The notes under the pieces are model-generated. The model had not been told where the DNA came from. It was given only the letters and a program-made list of their open reading frames with translations, and searched no databases. 64,000 nucleotides of DNA from Candidatus Nanopelagicales bacterium (GTDB lineage Bacteria; Actinomycetota; Actinomycetes; S36-B12): assembly GCA_028825115.1 (NCBI GenBank), contig JAPKAV010000001.1, forward strand, positions 144,355 to 208,354. Reading direction: 5' to 3'. The position numbers were made by a program, and so were the translations under genes. Positions 54,285-63,384 of this stretch are shown here, one piece after another (position 1 is the stretch's first letter; each line of letters starts with the position of its first letter).

Positions 54285-54751
54285 TGGGCTCGATTAATTT
54301 GTTGCGCCCATGGCAGATTCCCCTCTTGCTGGGATTTTTGGCCGCACTCGTTGGTCTAGTGAAATACGGGATTGGGGTGTTCCCGGTCTGGATATATATC
54401 CATGACCTGTCGGTGAACTGGGCGTATCCCTCACTCTCACCGCTCATGGTTGCCCCTGCCAACTACCTGCAATCCAATTTTGTTGATGAATGGTTGGCGG
54501 AGTTGTTCGGTTTCACCCCGGTGGTTTCCCATTTCACTTTTCATGTGGTGCTGGCAATTTTTGTGATCGCGCTGCCTAATTTACTTCAAGGAGATCCAAC
54601 TGTATACGTGTGGCGCAATCATGGTGTGGTTGCAGCGGATGCACCAATCCGGATCGTATGGTCAGGGTCATTGCTGTACGGAGAATGGGAAAGTTTTTTT
54701 ACATTAGATAATGTTTTGTTGCCACCCGAAAAATATGCGGTGTTGGGTTAA
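54284..54751 (+). CDS. Small membrane protein of unknown function
   Basis: 155 aa from ATG 54284 in a TAATG overlap. At least two helices (IPLLLGFLAALVGLVKYGIG and the region FHVVLAIFVIALPNLL) flank a loop; the tail is soluble. It is coupled at both ends to membrane genes, so it probably works with them. It does not match a family I know; it may be an accessory subunit. Confidence 0.75.
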   Translation: MGSINLLRPWQIPLLLGFLAALVGLVKYGIGVFPVWIYIHDLSVNWAYPSLSPLMVAPANYLQSNFVDEWLAELFGFTPVVSHFTFHVVLAIFVIALPNLLQGDPTVYVWRNHGVVAADAPIRIVWSGSLLYGEWESFFTLDNVLLPPEKYAVLG

Positions 54752-56583
54752 TGTTGACGAGAAATTTCTCGGCTCGCACCGCTGGTTTTGTTGTGGTGGT
54801 GATTGCATTTACGGTGAACGTCGCCGCACTGTTGATTTGGGATGCACGCGGACTCTACGGCTTAAGTGGAGACGAACCACACTATTTGGTGATCTCAGAT
54901 TCCTTGTGGAGTTTTCGCAGTTTTGATGTGAGTGCGGCGTACCTCAAAGAAGCGTTGATCCCCGACCTCTACCCCTTGGGACTACTGCCGGTTGACTTTG
55001 CGGGAACTCTGGGTAGTGACTGGTCGTGGGCGCACTACGTGCAAAGCTCGAACGGAATCTTCAGTTGGCACGGGGTTCTGATCGGTTGGATGCTCGCAGT
55101 TCCCTTTGGACTCTGTGGAATTCTTGGCGCAAAAATTTACATGGTCGCTCTCGGCGCCGGGATCGTGTGGGTGGTGTACCTGCTATCTGGGTTGATTTTC
55201 GATTCGGTGCGGGCCAGGTTCACGGTTTCACTCGTGTTGGCCTTAACCTATCCGTTACTTCTTGCATCAAATCAAATCTTTCCTGACCTGCCGGCGGGTG
55301 GTTTGGCGCTACTGGGTGTGTATTGGTTGGTCTGGGAAGTTAATGCGCGCTCTGCTGGCTCAATAAAGCCGCGACCAATTGTTACCCTTGTTGTTGCTTT
55401 TCTGGTGGCTCTGCTCCCGTGGGTCGGAATCAAGTACGCACCGATTGCCGCTGTTATTTTGATTGCACTGTTGATTGTTTCCCGTTCCAAGGTGTCGGTC
55501 GTGGTAGCAACTGCGATAAGTGCACTGCTACTTATGGCATTTCAGCGCTATGCCTACGATTCACCCTTTGGCGCATTCGCAGATGGCGTTGTTGAATACG
55601 GCTCGGAGTTTTGGGTGCGATTCTTTGGTTTGGTGCTCGACCAAAATCAAGGCTTCCTGTTTTATTCGCCGTTGCTGTGGTTGGGACTTGTAGGAATCGT
55701 TCCGTTGTTTCGCTTCTCGCGCCTTGTCGCAGTGGTGTGGCTACTCTGTGTGTTGCTGTTGTTAGTTCCTGGTGCCGCACACCCAGGTTCCTACGGTGGT
55801 GGAAGTTTCGTTGGCCGCTACGGCTGGGTCGCGGCGCTGCTGTTCTTTGTGCCAACCATGTTTGTGCTCGCGGGTTTGTCGCGACGCTGGCTAATTGGGG
55901 TATTGAGTGCGAGCCTGTTGTTCTCCGCATGGATTTTTGTGACCCAAGTATTTATTGGCGGAAGTTTCCCCGGTGGTCCGGTGGCACTGGATTTGTACAC
56001 GAAGGAAACAAATACGTGGTTGGAGTCGTATTCGATTTTCGTTTTCCCACTCCAAAAACTTTTCCCTGCACTCTACGACCCGGCATGGGCATGGACTTAT
56101 TGGGTGAACTGGATGTGGGTGGCAGTGTTAGTCGGAGTTATCGCAATTTCATGTGTTGCTGTAAGTAATCGAGTGCTGATGATTGTTTCGGGAATTGTTG
56201 TCGCCGCCATGATGGTGGCGGCTGTTGTGTCTTCCCCAGGAAATGATCGTGTCGTTGTCGAACAAAAAATTAGTGCCCAGGTGCCAGGGGTTGTAGCCGG
56301 CGGACCGACTTGGAATATGCGTGAGGGCGACTACACGTGGAGTATTGATTACCGCTGGGTCGGTGACGAGTCGGTGGGGGCTGTGGGGAAGTGGGAGTTG
56401 TTGGAAACCGCGGGAGGAACAACAGTGGCGGCCGGTGAGCTGCCGGCTACCACTGGTGAGCTCTCGAGTGTTTCGCAGGTAATCCCCTATCGCAGTTTCC
56501 AGCCCCGGGGTTTCACCCTGCGGGTGAGTTGGTACGGGGAGGGCGCTTTCGAGGTTGTGTCTACTTCGGTTTCGCGTTCCTAA
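54751..56583 (+). CDS. Polytopic membrane protein, GT39/PMT-like
   Basis: 610 aa, ATG in a TAATG overlap. About 12 helices. After the first helix, GLYGLSGDEPHYLVISDSL resembles the catalytic acidic loop of PMT/ArnT-type GT-C enzymes, with a Asp-Glu pair. A soluble beta-rich domain of about 100 residues follows the last helix (PGVVAGGPTW, VIPYRSFQPRGF), consistent with an extracytoplasmic acceptor or carbohydrate-binding part. It likely transfers a sugar from a polyprenyl-phosphate donor. A short cccggg then tttttt stretch after the stop may serve as a weak terminator. Confidence 0.82.
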   Translation: MLTRNFSARTAGFVVVVIAFTVNVAALLIWDARGLYGLSGDEPHYLVISDSLWSFRSFDVSAAYLKEALIPDLYPLGLLPVDFAGTLGSDWSWAHYVQSSNGIFSWHGVLIGWMLAVPFGLCGILGAKIYMVALGAGIVWVVYLLSGLIFDSVRARFTVSLVLALTYPLLLASNQIFPDLPAGGLALLGVYWLVWEVNARSAGSIKPRPIVTLVVAFLVALLPWVGIKYAPIAAVILIALLIVSRSKVSVVVATAISALLLMAFQRYAYDSPFGAFADGVVEYGSEFWVRFFGLVLDQNQGFLFYSPLLWLGLVGIVPLFRFSRLVAVVWLLCVLLLLVPGAAHPGSYGGGSFVGRYGWVAALLFFVPTMFVLAGLSRRWLIGVLSASLLFSAWIFVTQVFIGGSFPGGPVALDLYTKETNTWLESYSIFVFPLQKLFPALYDPAWAWTYWVNWMWVAVLVGVIAISCVAVSNRVLMIVSGIVVAAMMVAAVVSSPGNDRVVVEQKISAQVPGVVAGGPTWNMREGDYTWSIDYRWVGDESVGAVGKWELLETAGGTTVAAGELPATTGELSSVSQVIPYRSFQPRGFTLRVSWYGEGAFEVVSTSVSRS

Positions 56584-56605
56584 TCCTTCCCGGGTTTTTT
56601 GGTTT

Positions 56606-57874
56606 TTATGCGGGAACAACCTTCACTTCTTTGGTTGCAGCTGCTACGTACTCGGTACCGTTGTCGGTGTAGCCCGTGGGCGCGGGGTTGGTTGTGACCC
56701 ACTGGGTTCCATTGTCGGTGTAGCCGGTTGGTGGATCGTTTTCAACCTGTTCGCTCTTGGTGTAGTTACTGCCGTTGTCTGTGAATCCGGCTGGTGCAGC
56801 GTCTTTTACCTGAGCGGTTGGGGCCAGACCGTGGAGCCGGCACCACTTATCGTTAACCCCGTAGTCTTCGAGGTTGTAACCGCTCGGGCAGACGTTCTGG
56901 GTTTCAAAGGAGGCAATGATCGGCATTGGTCCGGTGGTTTCTGTGCGATACGTGTAAGTGCGATTGGTCACTTCGGTGCGGTAGGTGTACGGCGTGTAGG
57001 TGTAGGTGTAGGTGTAGGTGTAGGTGTACGGCAGGGTTTTGGTGCAATTACTTCCCGTTTCAGCAAAGCCACTCGGGCATACATAAATAGTTTTGGTTCC
57101 CGATTGGTGTGTTGGCGCCGGTTGGGATGTTGGTGTTAATTCGGTAGGGGGTGTCTCGGTAACTTTTAGCAAACTCAATGGTTCCTCTTCCTCGACCATG
57201 AGGGATCGCAGTGTTACCGACATGGTTGCGGTAGTTGACAGACCTGGACCCATGGCGTTGAGGGGAGTTGCGGTAAATGTGTAGAGCAGATCAGGATTTA
57301 TTCCGGAGACAATAATTGCCGTGCTTGTTGTCTCGGCATCGATCGTGGCACTGTTCATGTTCTCGGGGCTCATGTTCCCGGGGTTCACGCTCCCAGTTTC
57401 GGGCTTTGCGGTGACGCGGTAGCTCAGGTTGCTGCCACCGGTGGCTTTGGTGCCTGTGTGTTTCCAACTTAGGGCAACCGATTCGGCCAGGATGGTGGTT
57501 CGCACGGTCAGGTCAGTTATTAGGGCGACAGTATTTAGTACCGTAACTTTCGTTGACTGACCGAGTGAATTGAGCGTGTACTTCTTTCCTTCGATAAGGT
57601 TAGTAAAGACGGCAATGCCTGCATTGTTTGCCTTTTTTGATTGCTTTACCCCTTTGGCGGTGAGTTTCACGCGAGCTCTCGATTGAGTGATCGCTGTGAT
57701 CTGGCCAGGCTTAGTGGGGGCTGCGCTGAGTGTGATTTTCTGGACCTGAGCACGGGTCCCTTGGGCAATTACAATCCCTCCGGGGATTGGCTCGGCAGCT
57801 GTGGCGCCACCGATTTTCAGAGCGGAAAGTGTGAGAAGGGCAATGGCTGCGGCGGTAAAAAGTTTGGTTTTCAT
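56606..57874 (-). CDS. Secreted FN3 protein with Tyr-Thr tract and Cys/TDNG repeats
   Basis: 422 aa. A Sec signal peptide (MKTKLFTAAAIALLTLSALK) ends near ATAAEP. An FN3-like domain lies at about residues 115-225 (LTVRTTILAESVALSWK, YTFTATPLNAMGPG). A Thr/Pro linker follows. Then come CPSGFAETGSNCTK, a (Tyr-Thr)6 tract, CPSGYNLEDYG, and three repeats of about 20 residues: AGFTDNGSNYTK, TGYTDNGTQWVTT, TGYTDNGTEYV. There is no LPxTG anchor or C-terminal helix. It is probably a surface or extracellular protein and could be a glycosylation substrate. Asn-Gly-Ser/Thr sequons recur in the repeats. Confidence 0.88.
   Translation of the reverse strand: MKTKLFTAAAIALLTLSALKIGGATAAEPIPGGIVIAQGTRAQVQKITLSAAPTKPGQITAITQSRARVKLTAKGVKQSKKANNAGIAVFTNLIEGKKYTLNSLGQSTKVTVLNTVALITDLTVRTTILAESVALSWKHTGTKATGGSNLSYRVTAKPETGSVNPGNMSPENMNSATIDAETTSTAIIVSGINPDLLYTFTATPLNAMGPGLSTTATMSVTLRSLMVEEEEPLSLLKVTETPPTELTPTSQPAPTHQSGTKTIYVCPSGFAETGSNCTKTLPYTYTYTYTYTYTPYTYRTEVTNRTYTYRTETTGPMPIIASFETQNVCPSGYNLEDYGVNDKWCRLHGLAPTAQVKDAAPAGFTDNGSNYTKSEQVENDPPTGYTDNGTQWVTTNPAPTGYTDNGTEYVAAATKEVKVVPA
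56995..57030 (+). repeat. Hexanucleotide tandem repeat (tgtagg)5 plus one imperfect unit
   Basis: Five perfect tgtagg units and one tgtacg. On the coding strand each unit gives Tyr-Thr or Thr-Tyr, so length changes keep the frame. Confidence 0.93.
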
Positions 57875-57971
57875 GTCGATTCCTCGGTATTCCTAGTTGA
57901 TATTTTCTTAACCAAGGCTTACCCAGTTTCACCGAGATGGAAACGAGAGAAATATTCCTGTGGATAACTTT

Positions 57972-60188
57972 CTAGCGTGCGCTTAAATTTGTCACTTGCA
58001 CAAATCGCTCCAAGAAACGACTTTTTGGAACGCAGCCGGGCAACTCCGAACTGATCTCAATAGTGATTGGGCTTATTGAGTCTGTTTCCAGCGTGAAAGT
58101 TCCGGGGGCGGTGAGTCGCACTTGTTCATTAGGGGATCGTGACCCTTGGCTAATGGAGACGGTGACAGGGGTTGTGCTTTCTTGGGCGCACTCGGGGATG
58201 TCGATTGACCCCGTGATCGCGCTAATGGGAACGGAGGGATCCAATTGGGTTAGTTGGAAACTTCCCGTGGGCTTGGTGGTCCACCACCAGTAGTCTGAGC
58301 CTGTTGACCCTCGCGGCGAGATTGAGTCCGGGTCCGGTGTGAGTACGGGGGCATAGAAAGAGTTTTTATGCTCCAGATCCCATTGTGAAGGCTGCATTAG
58401 TTGGGCGCCGGGATTAATGGTGAAAAAAGCCCAGTACGGTTTGCCATCAGGGTTAGAAGTGAGAATCGGAGAACCGAATCGCTCGGTGAGTTCTGTGAGG
58501 ACTCGAACTTGTGCAGGGCGAACAAAAGCACGCAGGTCAACGTGAATTCCACAGAAGCCCGATCGGGCAAGTACGTCGGTGGTTGCAGAGTCAGGGATTT
58601 CGGGCAGCGAGTTGTACCAGGCGGTAGCCGCAGTATTTTTCACCGCACCGTAGGTCCACGACTTTGTTGGGTTGTTTAGCGCGACCCAAAAATGTTCGTA
58701 GTCATTCATCTGCAACATCGTGCCGTTTTCTGGGTACTTGATTGCGGGTAGTTGCAGTACACCACAGTTCTGTTCATTCACGTTATCGATCAAGCCGCCG
58801 TATTTGCTCGCATCCTGAGTTGTCTGCGCGGCTGCGTCGGTGGCTTCCCGATAGATGCTGGTAAAAGGCATGATTTGAGTGACTATAGTTATACAAATAA
58901 TTGCAGTAGCGATGACTCAACTTACTATTTTATGTTTCACCTGTTGCGACCAGTTTGCCAAGATTGTCGCAGCGAGCAGCAACACGATCAGCAAAATAAG
59001 TGGAAGAAACCTGTTCTAAGCGCGAATTTGCGGAGAAAGCATTGCCGCGAAAAGGTAGCTGGCGCTTCACGGGATAAAAAAAAGATGGAGGCTGCAAGCA
59101 TTAACGAGAGTAAGCCAAGGTTGCGTCGAAGCGGAGTGAAGACTGCCAGAGCGATCGTGATCAACGCGATCAAGGTAATAACGGTCCCAAAGTTTGCGAC
59201 CTCGGTGTTCTCCAAATTGGGTGCTGCGGCAAAAGCTTCGAGGATGTTGGAGTTTTATAAATTGAAAGAACCGATAGGGGCAGGGAGGATCCCGGCAGCC
59301 AGATTTCCTGCCAAAATCACCGACTCATATGGCAAACGAACCGCCAAGGGTGCGAAGGGCGGGTCTGCGAGTCTCGCAATTAATGATGGAATGTAGGCGA
59401 GCACAACCAGCAACGCAGTTGCGACGATAGGAACCGCGTTGCGCAGCAGGGATGTACCGCGTTGCGCAGCAGGGATGTACCGCGTTGACCTTGCGCAAGG
59501 TTCCATAGCCACGCGACTCCCATGAGTATTAAGAAAAATACTGCGAAGTAGATCCCAGACCAGGCTGTGACCAGCACGAGTGCCACCAGAGCCATACATT
59601 TGCTTACCGTGTTTCTTCGGCTGCGCATACGATCGCGCGTGAGCCATTTGTTGACCCGACCGCTACCAATCAATTGCACCAGGATGACGGCTGTAAAGGC
59701 ACTGTAGAGAACCCCCCCAGATAAATGTGTCCAATTCCGCGGGAGAAATGAAATGGGATCATGGTGAATGAAATAGCAAGTGCTATCGCTAGAGGCCCAC
59801 GTAAACCGGTTAAGCGGATCGAGATGTAGGTCAGGCCTCCAACAAGGGGAAAACTCAACACCAGTAGCAAGTTGATCCCAAGATACGGGTTTGCGAAAAT
59901 CATGTTCACGAGTTGGGCGAATGAGTTTTGGGTCATATCGATACTGGGGAAGAGGTTTAAGTTCATGCCTAATGGGTAACCAAATTCCTTGGTCTTACTA
60001 AACCCAAAACCGTTCCATTGGTTAGCGTTTACGTAGGAACTGAGCATGTCTCCGGCGCCCCATGCGGATGTGATGTTGCGTAAGGCGGGAGCGAGGGCGA
60101 TCAAACTGAGAAAAAAAGCAAGGAAGGCTGTGTTAGCAGCTTCCCACCACAATGAGTTCCTCGCACGAGTGGACGTTGAATTCGTCAA
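57972..60188 (-). pseudogene. Large polytopic membrane protein, broken by several lesions
   Basis: Reading from 60188 across frames gives one long membrane protein of roughly 735 codons. It starts with helices and GVGDML-type loop (SAWGAGDMLSSYVNANQW), and continues through RGIGHIYLGG into VLYSAFTAVILVQLIG in another frame; the join is a run of seven C at 59712-59718. It then reads LVTAWSGIYFAVFF, and a 23-bp tandem duplication shifts it to VATALLVVLAYIP. Next come VITLIALITIALAVF, another shift near 59030, a TGA at 58917-58919, and a 299-codon soluble tail (57972-58871). The ancestor was a GT-C-like or mannosyltransferase-like protein with a large outer domain. Confidence 0.85.
59434..59479 (+). 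repeat. Perfect 23-bp tandem duplication
   Basis: The unit ccgcgttgcgcagcagggat plus gta occurs twice in a row (59434-59456 and 59457-59479). On the minus strand both copies encode QRGTSLLRNAV-like peptides in two different frames. Removing one copy fuses the upstream and downstream frames, so the duplication is an inactivating, probably recent mutation. Confidence 0.93.
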
Positions 60189-60820
60189 GGCGCCATTCGA
60201 GTAACTGTGAGGTTGCCGGTGGCAAATGTGACGCTGCTACTGAACACGGTAGTGGAAAGTGTGTCGTTGAGATTCTGCGCGGTCATTTTTGATTTCACTT
60301 TGAATGTCATGCCAGTGAAGACCGAGGTACGGATTGAATCACTACTCAGAAACTCACGCGACTCAATAGATTCGATCAGGAACATGGTGTCGTTAAACCC
60401 CGTGTTTAGCTTGCAATCGATTAAGCGTGCACGGGTGTCAATTGTGGGAATGAAACAACTCAGCGACTCGCGGGTTTTAATGTTGGTGAACTTGAATCCG
60501 CCGGCTGTGGCGTTAGCGGTCCTCGTTTTAGCAACAATCGGAAGTGAAATTCGAGTAGTTGCTGTGGTCACCGAAGTAGTGCGAGTTCCAGGGGAAATCG
60601 CTTCAAATGTGATTCCGGCAGACGTGAGTGCGGGCAAGATTCCTGGGCCAGTTGTCATGGCGAACGAGCCGGTTGAGTCTTGGGTTTTGGGGTTGTCGTA
60701 AGTGAAATCCGCAGCACCTGCTGGTAAAATTACGGCTCCGCAGATTCCAAGTAAAGTAATTGCGAGCAGGCCAATTGTTGCCAAGCGGGCCTTATGGTCA
60801 AAGATCGCCGTGGGTACCAC
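60185..60820 (-). CDS. Exported protein of unknown function
   Basis: 211 aa from GTG 60820. After a short basic start, a hydrophobic helix (IGLLAITLLGICGAVIL) with AGAA suggests a signal peptide or a signal anchor. The rest is Thr/Ser-rich beta-type sequence with two Cys (SLSCFIP and LIDCKL). The stop overlaps the start of the broken membrane protein (60185-60188), so the two were once expressed together. It matches nothing I recognise. Confidence 0.7.
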   Translation of the reverse strand: MVPTAIFDHKARLATIGLLAITLLGICGAVILPAGAADFTYDNPKTQDSTGSFAMTTGPGILPALTSAGITFEAISPGTRTTSVTTATTRISLPIVAKTRTANATAGGFKFTNIKTRESLSCFIPTIDTRARLIDCKLNTGFNDTMFLIESIESREFLSSDSIRTSVFTGMTFKVKSKMTAQNLNDTLSTTVFSSSVTFATGNLTVTRMAP

Positions 60821-61579
60821 GTGAAACCTCCAATGCTCATTGAAGTGGACGTATTTCGTTTCGCACAGGATAACCCGAACTCGGCTATTTGCAGTAGGCC
60901 TGGGTCGTGGGAGCCTAGGAAATTGGCACTGGCAGTTCCATCACGTCGGGTAATGGAGGATAATGGAAGTGTGTTAACCAAAGACGTGTCTCGCTTTCTC
61001 ACACCGGTGCCCGGAAAATCATTCACCATGGCCCGGACCTTCGAGGGCACAAAATAGGTCAATGTGACCAGAACAGGTGCGCAGACGTGTGATTTGTTGG
61101 GAAATGCGTGCGATCCAACGTTACATAACTGTGTTGGCGTGGGGAAGTTTTCGATTCGGGTCCCATGAGCGCGACGGACTTCATCGAAAATATTCACGAT
61201 GATGAAATTATCGACCGGGCCAGGATCGATTGCGTCAAGCGAGTCACCGGGACGGCGGCTCGATTTGATTTAGGGTTTCTCTTGTCTGTCTTATCTTTCT
61301 CGTTGCTCGAGGTTCGTGGTGAATTAAATAGTGATTCCCGTGATGCCACAGACCGAGAGAAAATGTGGTTCTTGCGTGATCGGGTAACCTAGCGTCGGGC
61401 GGCTGAGTCAGCAGGTATTGTTGACATACTTGTTGCGCGTGCTCCCTAGTGCGAGTTAAGTCAGGCCTGCGCCGCTCTTGGTGGACTACTTCAACGACCA
61501 AGCTCCCGGAGATTTCCTGCTAATATTGGGGAACGCAGCTGAACAAAAGATTTCGACACCATAAGGAATGGAAGTCAAG
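60821..61579. other. Divergent gap with no confident gene
   Basis: About 750 bases between the exported protein and the formyltransferase-like gene. Frames on both strands (60730-61197 minus, 60794-61057 plus, 61165-61392 plus, 61244-61501 minus) lack ribosome sites and known motifs, and overlap one another. They may hold remnants of another secreted protein, but I cannot support a call. Confidence 0.4.
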
Positions 61580-63141
61580 ATGAGAGCGGCACTGCTTCTC
61601 GGGAAAGATCTGTGGGTGCCGCGGTGGCAATACGAAGCGTTGGAAGTTGCGATTAAGTCTGGCTTGGTGGTTTCCTTAACCGCTCACTGTCAGAATGACA
61701 AGAGAAGCAAACTCAGAATTCGACACTCGCTTTACTACTTTGTCGCAGGGCTCGGCCGGAGGAATATGTCTGCCTTGCGACGAATGGATCTGAAGAAATT
61801 GATCTCAGATAGCACCTGCTCCATCGGGTTTAACTCAGAATGGAGTGGGATTTGGCAAGAAATCCCCGACGGGGCGGCGGTTGAACTTAGCGACGTCGAC
61901 GTTGTCATTCGCTTTGGAATGAACCTGATTAAGAATCCGGAAAGTGTAAAAGCACGTCTAGGAATCCTGTCTTACCACCACGGGGAAATTTCTCGATTTC
62001 GAGGCAGGCCCTCGGGGTTTTATGAATTATTATCCAAAGAAAACGTCATGGGAGTGACGATTCAAGAATTGAACCACAAACTTGACGCCGGAAAAGTCCG
62101 CGCCAGTGCTTTTTCTCGGATTGTCCCTTTCTCCTATGCCAAAACGCTGAATTTGGCTTTGATGTCGGGAGTTCCTCTACTTGCTCGAGCTCTCTACCAG
62201 AACGAGGCTGCACCCAGCAAAGCCAGTGAGGCGCTGGGGCCCCTCACGTTTTTGCCAAACAATCGCAAAATGATCAAATTCATTTATCTGATATTTCGGG
62301 CGAGAGCAGAACGTATTTTTTATGGCCTTTTTATTTACAAAAAATGGTGCATAGCTCATCTAAGTAAATCCTTAAATTTTTCCGACGATATATGCCTAGA
62401 TGCTGGTGACTTATCTGCGCTTCCGGTGCCCAGTAACTGGGTGTTCGTGGCAGATCCCGCCGGCCAATTTGATGGCTCTCTGCTATGTGAAGGCGTTGTT
62501 AAGGGTAATAACAATGGTCAAATAGTCAGGTTCAAAAATGGGTCATGGTCAATCTTGGAACTCGGACTAAAAGGCGTGCATGCCTCATATCCGCAAATCG
62601 TCCGCGACAATGATGAAACATATTTGTTTCCAGAAATAGCGCAAGGGTATCCACCAACCTTGATCTCTTTGGACTCAGAATTCGGAGTCTCTGCAAAGAT
62701 GAGACTGGAAGGACTTGAAAAACATCGTTTGGTTGATGCCACATTATTTAAGCATGACAACGCATGGTTTCTCTTTGGATCCCTGTGTGAATCCGCACAG
62801 GATCAACTAGATTTATGGACGGCCCCTAATATTTTTGGGCCATGGACGCAGCACTCTGAAAGTCCAATCGCCATAGACCCACGAGGATCCAGAATGGGTG
62901 GCCCAATCGTCATCCAAGATGGGTCTCTCTATCGATTTACGAAATCACTGAGTTGAGTGGTAGGCGTTACGCAGAAAAGTATGTCGGAAAAATTACAATC
63001 GGAGGTCTTTTTGGACCTCATACCTTGTTGTTGGCTGAAGCCGGCGGGGCCTACATCGATTACTATTCAGAGGTGTTTTCGCTCCTCGCGTGGTGGTACA
63101 GAGTACCTCAGCGAATCAAAAATCTTTTGAAAGTTGGGTAA
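61580..63141 (+). pseudogene. Formyltransferase-like / GINT1-N-like protein with frameshift
   Basis: From ATG 61580 (GGAAG upstream), the first 220 residues resemble a formyl-transferase fold (LGILSYHHGEISRFRG, GRPSGFYEL, MGVTIQELNHKLDAG). The rest is a five/six-bladed beta-propeller-like domain seen in glucosamine inositol phosphorylceramide transferase N-terminal proteins (WVFVADPAGQFDG, YPQIVRDNDETYLFPE, IDPRGSRMGGPIV). The frame stops at 62956 after SLYRFTKSLS. The expected next strand is in another frame (SIYEITELSGRRYAEKY) and runs to the stop at 63141 with GPHTLL and SLLAWWYR. A small deletion around 62933 is the likely cause. The gene is probably inactive, or two parts are made. Confidence 0.8.
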
Positions 63142-63384
63142 CGAACAGCAAGATTCTCTCTGCCTTATCACGAGCGTATTTTCTTCGATCTTGCGTGAGG
63201 TTAAAAGAGCCCTGGGACAAGGCATCTGGTCAGGTGCCGAGTGGGTAGTCTCCGATCACTGTGCAAAAGCCCTCACGGTCTCGGCGGCGCAGTCAGTATG
63301 GCGGGGTATAAGCTCAGTTCCAGAAACGGTTCAGGTAAATTGTTGTTGTTTTCTCACTAGTCGTTAAAGCGTTACGCTTTCACC
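63142..63384. other. Gap before the FAD oxidase gene
   Basis: 243 bases. A 77-codon frame begins at 63134 but has no motif or good start. The stretch gttaaagcgttacgctttcacc before the ATG contains an aagcg...cgctt inverted repeat (63366-63380), which might be a hairpin or an operator. Confidence 0.35.

Noticed and set aside
60730-61197. 155-codon minus-strand frame and a plus-strand frame over the same bases
   Set aside because: Neither has a recognisable family, start signal or coupling; they overlap the exported-protein start.
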